This document shows positions 58,963 through 64,000 of a stretch of DNA of 64,000 bases, piece after piece. This stretch comes from Porpolomopsis calyptriformis (taxonomy: Eukaryota > Basidiomycota > Agaricomycetes > Agaricales > Hygrophoraceae). The translations under genes and the position numbers were made by a program. Where the stretch lies: NCBI GenBank assembly GCA_951640195.1, contig OX621163.1, forward strand, positions 1,798,001 through 1,862,000. The letters are read 5' to 3'. How positions within the stretch are numbered: position 1 is the stretch's first letter; every line of letters starts with the position of its first letter. The notes under the pieces are model-generated. The model was not told the origin of the DNA. It worked only from the letters and a program-made list of their open reading frames with translations, and did not search any database.

Positions 58963-60012
58963 ATGGCGCCTCAAAAACTTATCGGGCTATACAACCAGCT
59001 CCAGCGAGCGTTCGACGCACATCCATCCGACCTGAAAGCATGTGGTGTATTGCTTTCTCAGCTCAAGGTAGTCTACCTTTCATTCAGTGATAGCTAACGG
59101 TCTTATCCTTGCATAGATTGGTTTAATGGAGGCTGGCTTGCTTCTTCCTCGAGAGGATTTAACCGTCGAAGATCTTTATATGTCTCGTGTGTGTACTGGC
59201 GCTGGTCTTTTGTTATTCTCACCCGATATTTCCAGGTGATATCCTCGAGATCGGTGCCTTCTGGAGTATTCGGACCAAAGATGTGCCCTCATTCGATAGA
59301 TACTTTTCTCAGCTTCAAACATACTATACAGACTATAGGTGAGTTTACTATAGCATTCTATACGTTCGGTCCCGTTCGATCTCGTTTTAGCACTAGACTT
59401 CCACCCTCTAAACGAGAGTTCCCCATCAGAGGGCTCAATCTGATTCGGCTTCTCACTCAAAATCGCATTGCTGACTTTCACACCACACTGGAGTCATTGC
59501 CACTTCCCGCGGACGAAATTAATGACAATCCATATATCAGGCACCCAGTAAATCTTGAGCGTTGGCTTATGGAAGGAAGCTACAGTAAAGTGTGGAATGC
59601 GCGAGAAGAGGCTCCCGCGGATGAATACAAGCTTTTCGTCGACAGCCTGATGGGTACCATTCGGTTCGTCACTCGAAATCTTTGACGAGATACGCGTTAA
59701 CCCCTCCTAGGAATGAAATCGCGAGTTGCGAGGAAGCAGCCTATGAAAGCTTGCCACTCAAAGATGCTGCTACCTTGCTTTTCTTCACAACACAATCTGA
59801 GTTGCTCAAATTCGCAGAGCAGGTCAGAGTGTTGGGCTATCCAAGTTTGAAGTGGTGCTCATTTATCTCCCCCGTAGCGTGGCTGGCAAATACATCTAAT
59901 GTCGGGCACCATCACCTTTGCACGGAAAGGGGAAGAACAAGTGGAGATCCCCAAGCAAAAGATGATTGCAGCGTCCCTCGCATATGCCCGAGAACTTGAA
60001 CAGATTGTATAA
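58963..60012 (+). CDS. RPN12: 26S proteasome lid subunit Rpn12 (PSMD8)
   Basis: Starts [35 protein letters not shown], then [113 protein letters not shown] and [20 protein letters not shown], ending [14 protein letters not shown], a helical solenoid plus PCI-type winged helix. Rpn12 completes lid assembly and docks it to the base. About five introns. Convergent with PRE10, 103 bp between stops, so two proteasome genes lie tail to tail. Confidence 0.94.
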
Positions 60013-60115
60013 CGACCAGTCAATTTCAATCTTTTGGCACCTTCTGATTTCAGAAAGTTTCTGGGTGATATTAAACGAATAAGGTGGATCACACACAAAC
60101 TTCCACTGATTCACA

Positions 60116-61199
60116 TCAATCGAAATTCTCCACAATTGCTTTAGCCTTTCGTTCAGCTTCATCTTTGAGTTCCTTTGGTACTGGAAGGTGTAATCCACCG
60201 GTCTCCTCACCAACCCACGACATCTCTAGTTCAAATCCCTTCTCCTTGGCGTCCTCGTGAACAAGGTATATGCTGCAATTCAAGTCGAATGCGCAAACGA
60301 GATTAGAATGAGAAAGAGCAAAAGATGCGAAAACGAACATTCTTGCTGCCTCGTACACCGCCTCTCGAGTCGAAAGCTCCGAGATTTTGAGCTTCTCTAG
60401 TTCAGTCTTTGCAAGTTGGCGACCTTTGCCGACCGCGGCGCCATAATAACCCTGACGGAAGGAATGTCAAGGAAAATCGAGGGCTTTAATATGCATTGCA
60501 CACATAGAAAATACCGCTGGGTTCTATGACATAAAGCGCTGGTCCGTCTTTGTCAACGGCACCAAGGATAGTGCTGATACCAAATGGCCTGACTGAAGAG
60601 TAGAGTGTATACACTTGTACGTATTGCCCAAGCCGGTCAACGATAGTCTGAGGGCAGATGGGAGGCGTCAAACAGACATAAAGAGGGGAGCATCAAACCT
60701 TCAGCGTTGGTGGGGAGCGATAAAGGTCACGGTGGTTCGCGACTTCGTCACGCGCCCGATTGGATAACTGTCGTCCGTCGGCAAGCAGACCAGCCGTGGC
60801 CTATGCCTCAAACACGATCCATAAAAAGAGCGGTGACTTTTGGGCAACCTACTCACCAGTCCGATATGTTTATCGACCGTTTGAATGCGCCGATTGGCCT
60901 CCGGCACCAAGAGCTTGGAATGCACGATTTTCTCGACGGCTAGCACAACACCATCCTTTACACGCAAGCCGATAGCAGTTCTACAAAAGCGAGAACCATA
61001 AAAGTGGGTCAAATGGACTGGACAAAAAGCGTTACCCTGAATTCTCGACTGCTTTATTCGCGTATTCTACCTGCGAGATCAGACCGCCCAGTAATTATCG
61101 ATTGTTGAAATGTAACACAACTTTGCTAACCTGAAAAATACGACCGTCTGGAGAGTATGTGCTGGCCGATAGATCATACCCTGTACCGATGGAAGTCAT
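60116..61199 (-). CDS. PRE10: 20S proteasome subunit alpha-7 (Pre10/PSMA3)
   Basis: Starts [20 protein letters not shown] with [14 protein letters not shown], the alpha-subunit N-terminal gate signature. Then [112 protein letters not shown] and [20 protein letters not shown], ending [10 protein letters not shown]. The [16 protein letters not shown] start and the C-terminal WVGE text fit PSMA3 better than other alpha subunits. Six short introns. It is divergent from NUP82 with 56 bp between starts. Confidence 0.94.
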
Positions 61200-61217
61200 A
61201 GCGTGCTGAAGGTAGAA

Positions 61218-61225
61218 GACGCGTC
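61218..61225. promoter_or_regulatory. GACGCGTC palindrome upstream of PRE10
   Basis: Perfect octamer 18 bp before the PRE10 start codon (minus strand) and 30 bp from the NUP82 ATG. Read toward PRE10 it continues TTCT, similar to the CTTC that follows the RPN12 copy. Confidence 0.5.
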
Positions 61226-61255
61226 ATCGTGAGAAGAATTTCCTCGTTATGTAAG

Positions 61256-64000
61256 ATGCAGTTCCCTATCCAGAACGGCGAGTACGACTGGAACTCAGTT
61301 CTGAACGACCACCCCATTTTATTGCCGCCAAAAAGGTTGGATGGGCGAACAGGTTCCAAGGGAGACTTCCTACTCTCGTCGGACACGCTACCCCACTTCA
61401 CTGGTGTCGACTCGAAGGAAGATGGGTCCGCTCTGTCTGGCCGACGCCGAGTTATGATTCTCAAGGATGCAGACTTGATTCTTGCTGCCGGAAAGGAGAT
61501 TAGGATTACCTCACTTTTTGACTCAAAACTCGGCACGAAGTCATACAAGGCGAGTGACACTTAATGCTTAACCCATCATGATCTTCATCATTCCGAGCAG
61601 GTTCTTCACACACCCGGCATTCAGTTTGAAATCAACCATTTGGCACTGAATCCGAGGAATAAACTGCTTGCGGTAGTTGGGACATCTCAATTGGCTGTCA
61701 TAGTATTGCCTCGAACGGGCTTTACTTCGACGACTATGGATTGCAAGTATGCATTCTCTTTCATCAAAAGGGCGGCTCCCTGATGCAGATCACGCGGTAG
61801 ATGTACCCAAGTAGGGCCGCTTTATCACACCTCAAATTCACCACCAATAGCGAAAATTGAGTGGCACCCATGGGGAGATGCCGGCGCGACGTTATTGGTC
61901 ATGACTATAGACGGAAAACTACGGTATATTGCTTCGATTTTTCGAGTGTAATTTTTTTTTCACTCGGGTTCCCAGGGAATATGATGTCTCGCTAGATGCC
62001 GACGAACCACAGCAAGTTCTGTCATTTGTTTGCGACAAAAAAAAGAGTTCTTTTCTCGCTGAAGACGTTTCTGAACGAGAAGTTGCCTCGTTTACGCTTG
62101 GAAAGGGCGAAGCCGACTGGGGCCCTCTGACTGTTTACGCTATCATGAAATCTGGTGATATCTATGCCATATGTCCCTATCTTCCGAAAAACGCGTAAGT
62201 GAAAGAAGTTTTTCCGCGGTGGTTATTGTTTTCACATACAAGTGCAGTTCCGTTCCATCGACATACGTTCGCACCCTTGAGTGCTTTGTTGCAGCCAAAC
62301 AGGAGTTTTTATCTGAAGTTACCTCTGCCAACACAAAAAATCTCTCCATTTTGTATGACTACCAACGCAAGTACATCACAGCACTTCTCAAGCAGTTACC
62401 GCCGGGGACCGTTTTCCCTGCAAAGACCCTATCCGTTCTAATGCATCCCCCCACTACCATTAAATTCCAGCCCCTCCGCCAAGGCCCGTTCTTGTTGCAA
62501 CCATCACCTCGCCACATCGAAGGTAGTGAAGGCGGCGATGCCACGGACATAGCATACATTTCTTTTCGGAATCAACCTGGAGAGGGCGATGAGGACGACA
62601 CAGAGTGTCTTGGGGTGATTATGGTTGCGTTCCAAGATGGGAAGATAGATATTTTGTTGGATGTCGAAAAAGTAGAGGCGCGATGGGAACACAAGAAGGT
62701 TTGTGGGTCATCTCGCTTCTTTCTTTTAACCCCTACAACTTTTCCTCAACACAAACTCACATAGGAACATGGTCAAGATTTACCCATGCTAGCAGTCTAC
62801 GAGACAATCGACCTCGGTCTGGTCTCGTCACTTAACCCAACGTCTGTGTCATGGTTAGAAGCATCTACCATGAATCTATTACAGGGAAACTACCCATTAC
62901 TGTCCCTTGATCCCATTCACGATGACACCGTCTATGTGTATCACGCCTTTGGTGTCCATGTCCTACATCTAGGTCCCATGCTTCAGAGTCTTGCTGCGGC
63001 TCTCCGTGAAGATGGCGAACTGGACATCGCACTTGCCAAACCTTTTGGAGCGAATGTTCGCCCCATACTCGATACTTTCTCTGTCGAGCGACAGTGAGTT
63101 TCTGGCCTTTTTATAAGCTGATAGTTGAACATAGTCCGCCCCCAGATCATCCGTCCCAATTGTCGCCATTTCGGTCTCAAATGACGTTTACTTAACATAC
63201 GGCATCTTCATACTGACGTCCACTAGGCGGTTAATGTGGTTCCCTCTGACTCTTCATTTGAACACCCCCAACTTGCAATCTTCGAAGCATGTTTTGGAAG
63301 ATGCATCAGAAAAGTGGCTAGTTCCTGCAGATGATCCCCTAACTCATGTGTCCCTCCTTGGAAGCGAACCGTTTACGCCTCCCTCAGCACTTTCCCGTCC
63401 CTTAGGACTACCTTCCAACCCACGCCTTGCCCTTCCAGACTCGTCTAGTACGACGAACCGCGACTTTACCTTGACGCCCGACACGCTGAGGTACTTGGGG
63501 GCAACTGTAGAGCTGTTTACTAATCAAATCCATGAAGTTCAGCTGGCCCATAGGGCAGTTATGTTACGGCTGGGACTTCAAAGACAAGAATTCTTTCGTC
63601 AACAAGATAAATGTCGCGAGATGCTGAATTTGATCGACAAGCTGAAGGACCATGACACATGTCAAGGGAAGGCGAAGAAACTGCGCGACCAACAGAAGTT
63701 GCTACTTGCTCGATTAGATGGGAGGTTACGGTTACTGATGAAGAAGGCATCACCAGAGTTGAGTGAACATGAGACGAAATGGTTCGAAGAATTGAGGAGA
63801 ATGAAGAATGAGGTTTCTGGGGTTGGGCGTTATGATGAAGATTCTTTGGCGGCTCGTGTGATGCTGGTGCGTGGTTCTATTAACACTCGGGATCAAGAAT
63901 AACGTGGTTTCAGCTGGAAAGGGAATACGGGCGGATACTGCCCAACCTGAAAACAATGATGCAAAAGGAATCCGAGTATAGGAAGAAGCTTTCAGAGAAC
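61256..64000 (+). CDS. NUP82: Nucleoporin Nup82/Nup88 (partial, runs off the window)
   Basis: Start MQFPIQNGEYDWNSVLNDHP (an in-frame ATG at 61229 adds nine residues). Propeller text: RRRVMILKDADLILAAGKEI, VLHTPGIQFEINHLALNPRN, KLLAVVGTSQLAVIVLPRTG, KIEWHPWGDAGATLLVMTID, KGEADWGPLTVYAIMKSGDI, YICPYLP-type strand, and GVIMVAFQDGKIDILLDVEK. The C-terminal part is a coiled coil: HRAVMLRLGLQRQEFFRQQD, KKLRDQQKLLLARLDGRLRL and ASPELSEHETKWFEELRRMK, typical of Nup82/88. It continues past 64000 after an intron near 63868-63912 (LEREYGRILPNLKTMMQKES). The protein anchors the Nup159-type mRNA-export platform on the cytoplasmic face of the pore. Confidence 0.85.

Overview
The window is nuclear DNA of a filamentous fungus, most likely a mushroom-forming basidiomycete (Agaricomycetes). 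Genes lie on both strands with 20-100 bp gaps, nearly all are cut by several 45-90 nt GT-AG introns (branch sites such as CTAAC/CTGAC just before the acceptor), and the protein families are fungal throughout. I see no rRNA, tRNA, CRISPR array, transposase or viral gene. All exon joins are read by eye from splice signals and family conservation, so gene outer limits are more reliable than every internal boundary.

Layout. 1-2.4 kb: partial glutathione S-transferase, then mitochondrial genes PET191/COA5, IBA57 and an AcpS-type phosphopantetheinyl transferase. 2.4-14.3 kb: ELP2, a large RRM + catalytically dead eIF4A-like gene, FMC1, the SNARE UFE1, a DUF7719-like membrane protein and the ribosome factor FAF1. 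14.3-30.6 kb: a Ser-rich orphan, the SLH1/ASCC3 helicase, kynurenine aminotransferase, ATE1, a conserved unknown, IMP2, VTI1 and EMC3. 30.3-35.2 kb: a segmental duplication of the EMC3 tail plus NCS1, giving two NCS1 genes and an EMC3 relic around a 2-kb spacer. 35.2-49.9 kb: Ser-rich orphan, PROPPIN (HSV2-like), a zinc-ribbon protein, APT1, UTP12, a secreted double-psi-barrel protein, IMP4, PRE3, and two orphans whose start codons overlap. 50-64 kb: an ankyrin-FYVE-RING ligase candidate, a gene-poor 3.5 kb, aspartyl aminopeptidase, RPN12, PRE10 and the start of NUP82.

Themes. Housekeeping systems dominate: proteolysis (PRE3, PRE10, RPN12, APE4, ATE1), ribosome biogenesis (FAF1, UTP12, IMP4), mitochondria (PET191, IBA57, FMC1, IMP2), and membrane traffic (UFE1, VTI1, PROPPIN, NCS1). 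Eleven head-to-head pairs have start codons less than 100 bp apart, down to overlapping, so most promoters must be shared. The strongest leads for something undescribed are the RRM/pseudo-eIF4A gene, an 8-bp palindrome GACGCGTC just upstream of all three proteasome genes, the overlapping divergent start codons at 48,881, and the recent NCS1 duplication with diverging splice sites.
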